Shown one piece after another: positions 6,505 to 13,627 of a stretch of 15,157 nt of DNA. The position numbers and the translations under genes were made by a program. Position 1 is the first letter of the stretch. Each line of letters begins with the position of its first letter. This DNA comes from Lunatibacter sp038209145 (GTDB taxonomy: Bacteria; Bacteroidota; Bacteroidia; Cytophagales; Cyclobacteriaceae), in contig JBBQXZ010000107.1 in assembly GCA_038209145.1 (NCBI GenBank), positions 1 through 15,157 on the forward strand, written 5' to 3'. The notes under the pieces are model-generated. The model had not been told where the DNA came from and ran no database searches. It saw only the letters and a program-made list of their open reading frames with translations.

Positions 6505-8952
6505 TTAACGGGAATAATTTCCTAAGCGGATAATGTCTGCAAATACGCCGGCAGCGGTCACATCTGCCCCTGCACCGGGACCCCGGATGATCATGGGAAA
6601 TTCGTGGTAACGTTCCGTTGTAAATAGAATCATGTTATCACTGCCTTCCAACGAATAAAACGGATGCCTACTGTTCACCGATTTCAATCCTACAGAAGCT
6701 TTTCCGTTTTCGAGTACTGCCATGAAGCGTAGCTTTTCACCCTTTTTATCCGCCTCTTCCAAAAGCTTTTTAAAATGGTCATCATGGGCTTTCAGTTTTT
6801 CCATAAACTCTGGAACCGACTTGGTATGGACACAGTCATCGGGTACCATGCTTTGGACCGAGATATCTTGAAAGTGAAGATCTTGTTCTGCCTCTCTGCC
6901 CAGGATTAAAATTTTTCTGGCTACGTCCATACCACTCAGATCATCCCTCGGATCAGGTTCGGTATATCCTTTGGCCTTTGCGGTAGCCACTACCTCGCTG
7001 AAGGGGATACCTTTGCTGAGTTCGCTGAAGATAAAGTTCATGGAACCGCTGAGCACGCCTTCAATCCGGATTACGGAATCACCGCTAATGATAAGATCCT
7101 GCAGCGTGTTGATGACAGGCAGTCCAGCCGCCACGTTCGTCTCGTAGAGAAACTTAATATTCCGCTGCCCGGATAGTTTTTTTAACTCCTTGTATTTCTC
7201 CAAGGGACCGGAATTTGCCTTTTTATTCGGAGTCACGATAGCCACTTTAGACTCTAACACCCGTTGATAACAGTCTCCCACCTCCTGGCTCGCTGTACAG
7301 TCCACCAGAACAGAATTGGAAAAATTCATACTGTTCATGGTATTTAGAAACACATTCAGTTCCATGGGAAGGTCTTTTTCCGAAGGTACTGGATTTGTCG
7401 ACAAGTCAAATCCGTCTTCATCAAAGGACATATACCGGGAATTGGCCAACCCGTGAATTTTAATATCCAGCATATAATCGATCTGCAGTTTGGCAAGTTG
7501 GGTGTTGATCATTTTTGTCAACGCTTTTCCGATCAGTCCCACACCAATCAGAAAAAGGTGTAGCACTTTGGTGTCTGCCAGAAAAAATGCTTCATGCAGG
7601 GCATTAAGACCCTTTTGCAAATCAGTTTGTTTGATTACCGCCGAAATATTCAGCTCGGAGCTTCCCTGGGCAATGGCCGAGACATTAATATTATTTCTTC
7701 CCAGCGCCTGAAAGAGGCGTCCACTGGCTCCCGGATGGTGTTTCATGTTTTCTCCCACTACCGCAATCACGGCCATGTTGGGCATGATGGCGACCTTGTC
7801 CATTTCGCCGGCGATGATCTCATAGTGGAATTCATGTTCGATGACTTCGCTCGCTTTTTCAGCATCGGAAGACTTTATGGCCACACAGATACTGTGTTCG
7901 GAGGAAGCCTGACTAATCAGGATTACGTTGACATGGGTGCGGGCCAGGGCACCAAATACCCTACTACTGACTCCTACCACCTCCACCAATCCTGATCCCT
8001 GTATATTTAACAGGGAAATTTGACTCAGAGAAGATATCCCCTTGATCAGTTTGGTGTTTTCGGTTTCCTCACAAATGAGGGTCCCCTTGTTTTCCGGATC
8101 GAAGGTGTTTTTGATATAAATGGGGATTTTCCTACGCATGGCAGGCTGCATGGTGGCCGGAAAAACCACTTTTGCCCCAAAATGCGAAAGCTCCATTGCT
8201 TCGTTGTAGCTCAGCTGAGGTATGGTAATGGCCGAATACACCAATTTTGGGTCGGCAGTCATTACTCCGGACACATCCGTCCAAATCTCCAAGGAATCCG
8301 CTTTGAGGGCGGCCGCAAAAATTGCAGCTGTATAATCCGAGCCACTTCTGCCCAGGGTAGTTGTTTCTCCTTTGTCTGTGGCCGACACAAAACCTGTGAC
8401 GACTAGCATGTCCTTGGTTTTGTTATAAAGGTCCCAAATAAGTTGATTTGTGTTGGGAAAATTTACCCTGGCATTGCCAAAATTATCGTTGGTCCGGATT
8501 ACATCCCGGGCATCTACATAGAGGGTAGCAAGTCCTTTTTCCCGAAGGGCCTCAGCCAGGATATACGCCGAAATCCGCTCACCAAAGCTTACCACATAGT
8601 CCGAAGTTCGGGACGAAAATTCCTTGATTAAGAAAATGCCGTGGAAAAGATCTTCCAACTCATTGAAGCGCACCTTCACGTAGGTAAGCACGGAGGATTG
8701 CTTTTGAACTATTATCAATTGCTTGACCAACAGCATGTGTCTTTTTTCCATCGCCAAAAGCAACGGTTGGTATCCCAAATCATTTCTTTTGGCCAATTCG
8801 GCACACTTCAGCAAATCTTCCGTAACACCTCCAAAGGCAGAAAAAACAACAGCTATGTCGCCTTTAGCTTTTGCTTTGCTGACAATTTGCAGCACATTTT
8901 TTATCCTATCGATATCGCCTATGGATGATCCTCCGAATTTGATAATTTTCAT
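6505..8952 (-). CDS. thrA: Bifunctional aspartokinase / homoserine dehydrogenase
   Basis: From the ATG at 8952 the protein has 815 residues, close to E. coli ThrA. A longer reading from a non-ATG codon at 9021 adds an unconserved leader and is rejected. The aspartokinase part (about 1-300) carries KFGGSS (5-10), TTLGRSGSD (198-206) and WTDVSGVMTADP (224-235). Two ACT-type regulatory segments follow (about 315-375 and 393-455), the usual site of threonine feedback inhibition. The homoserine dehydrogenase part (about 463-815) has the dinucleotide-binding GVGLIG (470-475), TPNKKAN (574-580) and YETNVAAGLP (603-612). It also has the catalytic stretch GYTEPDPRDDLSGMDVARK (662-680), with D676 and K680 matching the known catalytic Asp and Lys. 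The fusion supplies the first and third steps from aspartate; asd is not in this window. No leader peptide or attenuator is visible upstream. Confidence 0.98.
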   Translation of the reverse strand: MKIIKFGGSSIGDIDRIKNVLQIVSKAKAKGDIAVVFSAFGGVTEDLLKCAELAKRNDLGYQPLLLAMEKRHMLLVKQLIIVQKQSSVLTYVKVRFNELEDLFHGIFLIKEFSSRTSDYVVSFGERISAYILAEALREKGLATLYVDARDVIRTNDNFGNARVNFPNTNQLIWDLYNKTKDMLVVTGFVSATDKGETTTLGRSGSDYTAAIFAAALKADSLEIWTDVSGVMTADPKLVYSAITIPQLSYNEAMELSHFGAKVVFPATMQPAMRRKIPIYIKNTFDPENKGTLICEETENTKLIKGISSLSQISLLNIQGSGLVEVVGVSSRVFGALARTHVNVILISQASSEHSICVAIKSSDAEKASEVIEHEFHYEIIAGEMDKVAIMPNMAVIAVVGENMKHHPGASGRLFQALGRNNINVSAIAQGSSELNISAVIKQTDLQKGLNALHEAFFLADTKVLHLFLIGVGLIGKALTKMINTQLAKLQIDYMLDIKIHGLANSRYMSFDEDGFDLSTNPVPSEKDLPMELNVFLNTMNSMNFSNSVLVDCTASQEVGDCYQRVLESKVAIVTPNKKANSGPLEKYKELKKLSGQRNIKFLYETNVAAGLPVINTLQDLIISGDSVIRIEGVLSGSMNFIFSELSKGIPFSEVVATAKAKGYTEPDPRDDLSGMDVARKILILGREAEQDLHFQDISVQSMVPDDCVHTKSVPEFMEKLKAHDDHFKKLLEEADKKGEKLRFMAVLENGKASVGLKSVNSRHPFYSLEGSDNMILFTTERYHEFPMIIRGPGAGADVTAAGVFADIIRLGNYSR

Positions 8953-9325
8953 TGCTATGTAAGGGATTAAAGGTAGAATTAAAGTCTTTGGAAGACCTCT
9001 GGAAAAGGGACAATATGGCAAAATAAGACGGGATTACCCCGTAATGGAAGTTAAAGTGGCTGTGATACCAGTAGAAAAGTTGGCGCAGGTAAACAACTCT
9101 AAGGTTTCAGAGCCCGATATTCCTGTTGACATATTTACCGCAAAATCCATGCTTGTATATTTGACGCACAATTCTAAGGACAAATTTTATATATCACAAA
9201 TTTTTTACCTCGGAATTGGTGAAAGATCTATTAATTGAAGAAGTTTGCACTTTATTATGTTTTTCACACCATTAACCGGGGAACATTGATTTCGTCAAAT
9301 TTCATCTTTCTAGTCCATATATTAT
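8953..9325. other. Divergent spacer upstream of thrA, no confident gene
   Basis: This 373-bp stretch separates thrA (leftward) from a small membrane protein gene (rightward). It holds two tiny inverted repeats: GTCTT-TGG-AAGAC at 8984-8996 and ATTAC-CCC-GTAAT at 9033-9045. The best thrA promoter trace is the minus-strand TTATTTTG (9026-9019), one base off TAnnTTTG and without a convincing -33 box. A 64-codon plus-strand frame at 9044-9238 has unremarkable composition and no recognisable domain. No threonine/isoleucine-rich leader or terminator-type hairpin is seen. Confidence 0.5.
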
Positions 9326-9508
9326 ATGCGAATTAAAACGGCTTTTATTTTTGGAATAATTATTTTCCTTTTGTTCGTCCTTTTTCGGGGCAGCATTCAG
9401 GATGACGTAGCACAATTATTCTTCGTGTCCGCATTTCTTGTTTTGGAAGGATATGTGGTCTATTCGATTATTCGGGTATATCGAAAGTTAAATAAAAACA
9501 AACACTAG
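9326..9508 (+). CDS. Small two-helix membrane protein
   Basis: The 60-residue protein has two hydrophobic helices at about residues 5-20 (TAFIFGIIIFLLFVLF) and 30-50. They are joined by a short acidic turn (SIQDD), and the C-terminus is basic (VYRKLNKNKH). The hairpin topology with a positive tail is what a genuine small inner-membrane protein would show. Its TAG stop lies in a CTAG palindrome (9505-9508) that also gives the natural stop of the convergent NTF2-like gene. I do not recognise a family, and no ribosome binding site or clear promoter is visible. Confidence 0.5.
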   Translation: MRIKTAFIFGIIIFLLFVLFRGSIQDDVAQLFFVSAFLVLEGYVVYSIIRVYRKLNKNKH

Positions 9509-9978
9509 TCGCAGCCATCTTTATACGGGGTATCTATGATATGGGCGATTTTCCACCCCTTATCCGTTTTTATCAACTGAAATTAATTGACTCCGCAAGG
9601 GCTGAAGTTTCCGCCCATGTTAAATTTATAAGGAGTCCATCCATGGGCCATATGGCCGTCTATCCGAGTTTCTATCGATAAAATCTCCTCATCCAACACT
9701 GCCTCACTGGTTCCCACCCGTGTTAGGAAATCCGCTACATTTGCGGGACCAAGGGTAGCAAAAATTCCTGCATCCAAAGTAGTGTTCACTACCGCGTCGG
9801 CGTGAAAGGAATCTTGAATCACCTGGGTATCTTTAGCTTTCACGGCCGAAAAAAACTCCCTTGGCAAATTTCTAATTGCAGATTCACCGGATGTGCCTTG
9901 GGATTTGGCCTGATTCCCGGCCAGGAGGACAAGACCCAACGCAAACATGCAGCGAATTATAAGCCTATTGTTTCTCAT
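9505..9978 (-). pseudogene. Secreted NTF2/SnoaL-like protein, interrupted by an in-frame TAA
   Basis: From the ATG at 9978 the frame gives 131 residues: a signal peptide (MRNNRLIIRCMFALGLVLLA, cleaved near AKSQ) and then an NTF2-like fold with the motif REFFSAVKAKDTQVIQDSF. It stops at TAA 9583-9585 after SPCGVN. In the same frame the sequence continues FQLIKTDKGWKIAHIIDT and then PYKDGCD before TAG (9505-9507). This is the expected last beta-strand of SnoaL/DUF4440-type proteins (F-x-L-x-K-x-x-x-G-W-K-I-x-x-I-x-D-T). The stop therefore falls 25 codons before the natural end. A serine codon TCA changed to TAA would explain it with one substitution. Without the final strands the cone fold would probably be unstable. 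It starts 14 bp inside the GIN-domain gene, indicating co-translation. Confidence 0.8.
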
Positions 9979-10663
9979 TGACTGATCCTCCTGTATTGGT
10001 TTTGATATCAACGATATTCGGATCACCGGTATAGACGACCCTACCTCTGGTAGCCGCAGATCCGGTAATGGATTTGGTCACATGAAAACTCCCTTTGGCG
10101 TTGGTGTTAATCTTAACCGTGGCATTTTCCGTCTCTAGCTTTTCTCCATCTATTTCTGAGTTGGTGTAAGCTGAAAAATCCAAATTCGTTACTTTTCCCG
10201 TGACGAAAATTTTGGCATTTGTCTGGGCGTCCACTAGCAGGTCCTGGGCATTAACCTCCGCCTCAACGTAGCTGCTTGTGGCAGCGTAAAGCTTGACTGC
10301 CTTCACCGAAATGGGATCCTTTATGAATACTTTGGCACTAGTGGATGCGCTTACCTCCTCCAGACTCACATAGGTTATCGTTGCTTTTACCGTGCTGGCT
10401 TTGGGGCTTATCCCTGACAGTTTCAATTCCAATACCCGATTGTTTACATTGGATTCAACTTTAGATAGTTCTACTCCCGAGGCAATAATTATTATTCCAT
10501 GAGAATCTCCTTTTACCAAGGTAGCATCTATTCCGCTTGATACCTGTACACTGTTAAATGCTGCTAAATTCCGCAATTCCTCAGCTGTTTGGGCAAAGGA
10601 TAACGTCATGGAAGCAACTATAAGCACGAAATAACACCAAATAAAATTTTTAATAATTTTCAT
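9965..10663 (-). CDS. Secreted GIN-domain (DUF2807) protein
   Basis: The protein has 232 residues. Residues 1-25 form a signal peptide (hydrophobic core FIWCYFVLIVASM, cleavage near SFAQ). The mature part is a single DUF2807/GIN domain, a right-handed beta-helix of short repeating strands typical of Bacteroidota. It begins FNSVQVSSGIDATLVKGD, with the family's shared phrase of a strand, G-I-x-A and a K-G-D/S turn. Repeating segments rich in N, S, T and V follow, such as SAKVFIKD, YVEAEVNAQDLLVDA and DFSAYTNSEIDGEKL. The domain was once annotated as a putative adhesin head, but its function is unproven. The stop lies inside the NTF2-like gene (14-bp overlap). The SDR gene lies 54 bp upstream on the same strand and may share the transcript. 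Confidence 0.88.
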   Translation of the reverse strand: MKIIKNFIWCYFVLIVASMTLSFAQTAEELRNLAAFNSVQVSSGIDATLVKGDSHGIIIIASGVELSKVESNVNNRVLELKLSGISPKASTVKATITYVSLEEVSASTSAKVFIKDPISVKAVKLYAATSSYVEAEVNAQDLLVDAQTNAKIFVTGKVTNLDFSAYTNSEIDGEKLETENATVKINTNAKGSFHVTKSITGSAATRGRVVYTGDPNIVDIKTNTGGSVNEKQ

Positions 10664-10717
10664 AATTTCTTAATATAAATAAGTGAATGTTAGAACTTTG
10701 AGCGATTGGAAGGCACC

Positions 10718-11395
10718 TTATACCCCTCCGTAAAGCTTAAATGTCATGTTGCGTAGTGCGCCGCTGTTGACCGCATAGTGCATCGCCTCGGCAATATCTG
10801 CAGGATTGACCCACTTGGTAAAATCGCTGTCCGGCATACTCTCTCTATTTTGGGGGGTGTCAATGATACTAGGCACGAAAACATGTGACCTGATTTGGGT
10901 GTCTGCTACCTCTTTGGCCGTATATTCAGCCAAATCCATCACCAATCCTTTACTCAATGCGTATGCCAATGCCCCTGTACCCATGTCTTTTTCCAGTGCG
11001 GGTCTGGCACCGACAAAAAGAAAACTACCATGGTTCGCCTTTTTCATTACTGGCAAGAAATACTTGACCATGTTAAAAGCACTGAAAAAATTCAGCGTGA
11101 TCATTTTATTCAGGTCCTGCGTACTTGTCTTTTCAATAGAACCTGACGCATACCCACCTACCAGTAAGGCAATGCATTCTACTTCACCATATTGTAGTGC
11201 GTACTCCTTTGCAAATTCCTTTGCAGCACCGTCTTTTGTCACATCTACTTCATAGATATCGTCCGCATCATCAAGTTCATCCCCACTACCCGGCTCAATA
11301 ATGGCTATTACTTTATATCCTTCCCTTTTAAATTTGCTTACTACTTCTCTGCCTAAATTTCCGGTGCTGCCGGTAACTATGATATTTCTATTCAT
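10718..11395 (-). CDS. Short-chain dehydrogenase/reductase, dihydropteridine-reductase-like
   Basis: The protein has 225 residues with a Rossmann fold. The cofactor-binding loop is TGSTGNLG (8-15), and the active-site Y-x-x-x-K is YALSK (145-149). The classical catalytic serine is missing: the corresponding strand reads FLFVGARPAL (125-134). Quinoid dihydropteridine reductases (QDPR) have the same arrangement there (A-G-A-K-A-A-L), and they also share LLVGGYASGS (77-86) and a D-T-P-x-N-R-x-S-M-P-x-x-D-F segment near the C-terminus. The likely reaction is NAD(P)H-dependent reduction of a pterin-like or quinonoid substrate. The subfamily is judged by eye and the substrate is uncertain. No pterin-dependent hydroxylase is present in the window. 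The start at 11395 is set by the Rossmann strand at residues 4-8. Confidence 0.85.
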   Translation of the reverse strand: MNRNIIVTGSTGNLGREVVSKFKREGYKVIAIIEPGSGDELDDADDIYEVDVTKDGAAKEFAKEYALQYGEVECIALLVGGYASGSIEKTSTQDLNKMITLNFFSAFNMVKYFLPVMKKANHGSFLFVGARPALEKDMGTGALAYALSKGLVMDLAEYTAKEVADTQIRSHVFVPSIIDTPQNRESMPDSDFTKWVNPADIAEAMHYAVNSGALRNMTFKLYGGV

Positions 11396-11481
11396 TTTCT
11401 CTATTTTTTATATCCAAACTGGTAATTTTGTTTTAGCGTTATCGAATTTGTTAAAATTAAGACTAATTTTTGAATTACCCC

Positions 11482-12363
11482 ATGAAATCCAAAAAAGACC
11501 AAATTGAGATTAGGGAAAGAAGAAACCGGACGATCTTCATTTTAAAGATATTCGTATATGTGGCTTTTCTTTTCTGTTCCGAATTCTTGGGTGAATTGGC
11601 AGCTCCCTACTTTCCCAAAATTAACCGGTTATTGAGTGCGGTAGAAGTTATTGTTGCCGGAAATTTGATTATCTCTTTAGGTCGGATTGTCTTGGTCAGG
11701 TTTTACCTGCGCAAAAAACGAAGAGCAGGAATTCATGCCAATTTTGTCTTGGGAATCAACCACATCGTCAGCATATTCAATGTTGGGATCGTCTTGCTGA
11801 GCATAATGGTTCTTTTTGATATCAGACCCCTGGAATTTTTGAGTAGCATCACCATCGTGGCGGCTGCCATCGCACTCCTGTCCAAAGACTACATCACCAA
11901 TATGATCAACGGGCTTATCCTCATGTTTTCGGATCAGCTCACATTGGGTGACCATATCAAATTTGGGGAAATCAAAGGAAAAATCCAAGACATTACTCTC
12001 CTTAATGTCATCATTACCAATGAAGATGATGATTTGGTGATGATCCCCAACAGCCTTATCTTTTCATCCCAAGTCATCAACCACTCCCGGCAAAATGTAA
12101 AAAAGATAACCTTGGAATTCGAGTTAAAATTGAGTGCGCACCTTGATCTTGGACAGTTGGAGGAAGCACTCAAGAGCTCCCTCATCCCCTATGCGACCAC
12201 TTCCATAGACCTAGAGACCTTTGTCATGAAAACATTGTCCATCCAAAAGGACGCTGTTCGACTGAAGATACAAGTACAACTCAATTCATCCGAAAGGTCC
12301 ATGGAAAAAGAGATTAAAAGAAAACTTAATCAAAAGATAATACTACTGACAGGTGAAAACTAA
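11482..12363 (+). CDS. MscS-family mechanosensitive channel
   Basis: From the ATG at 11482 the protein has 293 residues, near the length of E. coli MscS (286); an upstream TTG adds three codons and is not preferred. Hydrophobic helices lie at about 17-36, 52-72 and 93-112, and a pore-lining helix with the following segment lies at about 118-150. The conserved beta-domain follows: GDHIKFGEIKGKIQDITLLN (156-175), then IPNSLIFSSQVINHSR (188-203). The C-terminal alpha/beta vestibule covers about 205-285. These channels release solutes on hypo-osmotic shock. A TAATTTTG box at 11423-11430 could be its -7 element, but I see no -33 box. Its last 11 bp overlap the next gene. Confidence 0.93.
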   Translation: MKSKKDQIEIRERRNRTIFILKIFVYVAFLFCSEFLGELAAPYFPKINRLLSAVEVIVAGNLIISLGRIVLVRFYLRKKRRAGIHANFVLGINHIVSIFNVGIVLLSIMVLFDIRPLEFLSSITIVAAAIALLSKDYITNMINGLILMFSDQLTLGDHIKFGEIKGKIQDITLLNVIITNEDDDLVMIPNSLIFSSQVINHSRQNVKKITLEFELKLSAHLDLGQLEEALKSSLIPYATTSIDLETFVMKTLSIQKDAVRLKIQVQLNSSERSMEKEIKRKLNQKIILLTGEN

Positions 12364-12691
12364 ACGGGACAATTTTTTTGACCAGGTCTATCAAGTTGTC
12401 CGGCTCATTCCAAGTGGAAAGGTAACGACTTACGGTGCTATCGCAAATTATCTGGGAACCAAGGGGAGTGCAAGGATGGTGGGCTATGCCATGAATGCAG
12501 CGCATGCCTATCCCGATATTCCAGCACATCGTGTGGTCAACAGGATAGGACTGCTCACCGGAAAGCACCATTTCAGCCATCCTGATGAGATGATGAACAA
12601 GTTAACCAAAGAAGGGATTATAGTAATTAATGATAAAGTCCTGCACTTTGAGATTCATTTTTGGAACCCAGCAATCTGCCTGGAACTATAA
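12353..12691 (+). CDS. Alkyltransferase-like (ATL) DNA repair protein
   Basis: The protein has 112 residues matching the C-terminal domain of O6-alkylguanine-DNA alkyltransferase. The segments are FFDQVYQVVRLIPSGKVTTY (8-27), YGAIANYLG, SARMVGYAMNAA (39-50) and VVNRIGLLTG (61-70). The active-site P-C-H-R is PAHR (57-60), so the alkyl-accepting cysteine is alanine. This defines ATL proteins, which bind O6-alkylguanine lesions, flip the base and hand it to nucleotide excision repair. The flipping residues appear present: Y27 and the arginine finger R41. GTG at 12353 is the only plausible start, because an in-frame TGA lies two codons upstream. The start sits inside the MscS gene (11-bp overlap), so it is probably translationally coupled to it. 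Confidence 0.93.
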   Translation: MKTKRDNFFDQVYQVVRLIPSGKVTTYGAIANYLGTKGSARMVGYAMNAAHAYPDIPAHRVVNRIGLLTGKHHFSHPDEMMNKLTKEGIIVINDKVLHFEIHFWNPAICLEL

Positions 12692-12800
12692 ATGGAAATG
12701 ATGTCCCTGGTAATGGAATTGTTACTCTCACACCTATTCATTTAACGATAGATTAAAATTTTGGGCACCACGTTTGAACTTTCTTGATAAATTTACTGAT

Positions 12801-12835
12801 TTTGTTGGATATTAAAGATCTAATTAATACATTTG
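12801..12835 (+). promoter_or_regulatory. Probable Bacteroidota promoter for the sugar transferase gene
   Basis: TACATTTG at 12828-12835 matches the -7 box TAnnTTTG exactly. Two upstream options exist for the -33 element: TTTG at 12801-12804 (23-bp spacing) or TTG at 12805-12807 (20-bp spacing). Transcription would begin near 12840, about 95 bases before the gene. A 10-bp perfect palindrome, AAATGCATTT (12836-12845), lies across the expected start point and could be an operator. A second, weaker pair (TTTG 12773-12776 and TGATTTTG 12797-12804) lies just upstream. Confidence 0.5.
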
Positions 12836-12934
12836 AAATGCATTTTTCAAGTTTCAAAAACAATAGCCCAGCTACCTAAGTTTATAGTGTTGCGTTTTGA
12901 TTTAGGAAAATATACATTTTGAAAAGAAAATTTT

Positions 12935-13627
12935 ATGGCAGGAGTTCTAATTCAGGAGAGACAGCCTAGAAGGGTTAAAAAAAGGAAATATGTTTCCTCA
13001 AAAAAGGTTTTACCCTCTAGATTTTTAAAGGCTTACCAACAAAAATTAAAACGGGGGTTTGATTTTTTTACAAGTGTTTTTTTATTTGCCACAGTATTTT
13101 CATGGCTTTTTCCCATAATCGGTTTAATCATAAAACTGGATTCCAAAGGTCCTGTCTTTTTCAAACAACTCCGCCACGGTAAAGACAACGTACCTTTTTA
13201 TTGTTATAAATTTAGGTCCATGCACAAAAATGGAGAATCAGATATCAAACAGGCCACTAAAAATGATGCAAGAATTACCGGGATCGGCAAATTTTTGAGA
13301 AGTAGCAGTTTGGACGAACTACCCCAATTTATAAATGTATTGATCGGTGAAATGTCAATTGTTGGTCCACGACCCCACACCATTCCGATGAACGACAAAT
13401 TTTCCGAAGAAATAAATAATTTCATGTACAGACATACGGTGAAGCCTGGGATTACCGGCCTGGCTCAAGCCAAGGGGTTTAGAGGTGAAACCAAGGACTT
13501 CTATGATATTTATTCCAGGTGTAAATTGGACATCTTCTATATCGATAACTGGTCTCCAATACTTGATATTAAAATTATGATTTGGACATTTTGTTCCCTG
13601 ATTTTGAAAAAAACGGATGTCTATTGA
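12935..13627 (+). CDS. Undecaprenyl-phosphate sugar-1-phosphate transferase (bacterial sugar transferase family)
   Basis: The protein has 230 residues: a basic N-terminus (1-40) and one membrane or re-entrant helix (about 42-66). The cytosolic catalytic domain has the standard segments SKGPVFFKQLRHGKD (70-84), YKFRSM (91-96), DARITGIGKFLRSSSLDELP (111-130), GEMSIVGPRPH (138-148) and VKPGITGLAQAKGFRG (169-184). The conserved Asp-Glu dyad is D127-E128. It would attach a sugar-1-phosphate to a lipid carrier at the inner membrane, the first step of capsule, exopolysaccharide or glycan assembly. It is the short form without the N-terminal four-helix and CoA-binding-like domains of WcaJ. No other glycan genes adjoin it, so the product is unknown. 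Its 3' end overlaps the convergent symporter by 7 bp. Confidence 0.93.
   Translation: MAGVLIQERQPRRVKKRKYVSSKKVLPSRFLKAYQQKLKRGFDFFTSVFLFATVFSWLFPIIGLIIKLDSKGPVFFKQLRHGKDNVPFYCYKFRSMHKNGESDIKQATKNDARITGIGKFLRSSSLDELPQFINVLIGEMSIVGPRPHTIPMNDKFSEEINNFMYRHTVKPGITGLAQAKGFRGETKDFYDIYSRCKLDIFYIDNWSPILDIKIMIWTFCSLILKKTDVY

Noticed and set aside
7594..7995. 133-codon plus-strand frame inside thrA
   Set aside because: It is antisense to the conserved ACT regulatory region of ThrA, so this is a shadow frame.
8953..9021. Longer N-terminus for thrA from a non-ATG codon at 9021
   Set aside because: The family begins at the K-F-G-G-S-S strand, which the ATG at 8952 places at residue 5. The extra 23 residues are unlike any aspartokinase start.
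9044..9238. 64-codon plus-strand frame upstream of the small membrane protein
   Set aside because: It has no recognisable domain, no signal peptide and no ribosome binding site, lies in AT-rich spacer, and could arise by chance.
8953..9240. Threonine/isoleucine leader peptide or attenuator before thrA
   Set aside because: Only two 5-bp inverted repeats without U-tracts are present, and no short frame rich in Thr or Ile codons was found.
11677..11988. 103-codon minus-strand frame inside the MscS gene
   Set aside because: It is antisense to conserved pore and beta-domain codons and its protein has no recognisable features.
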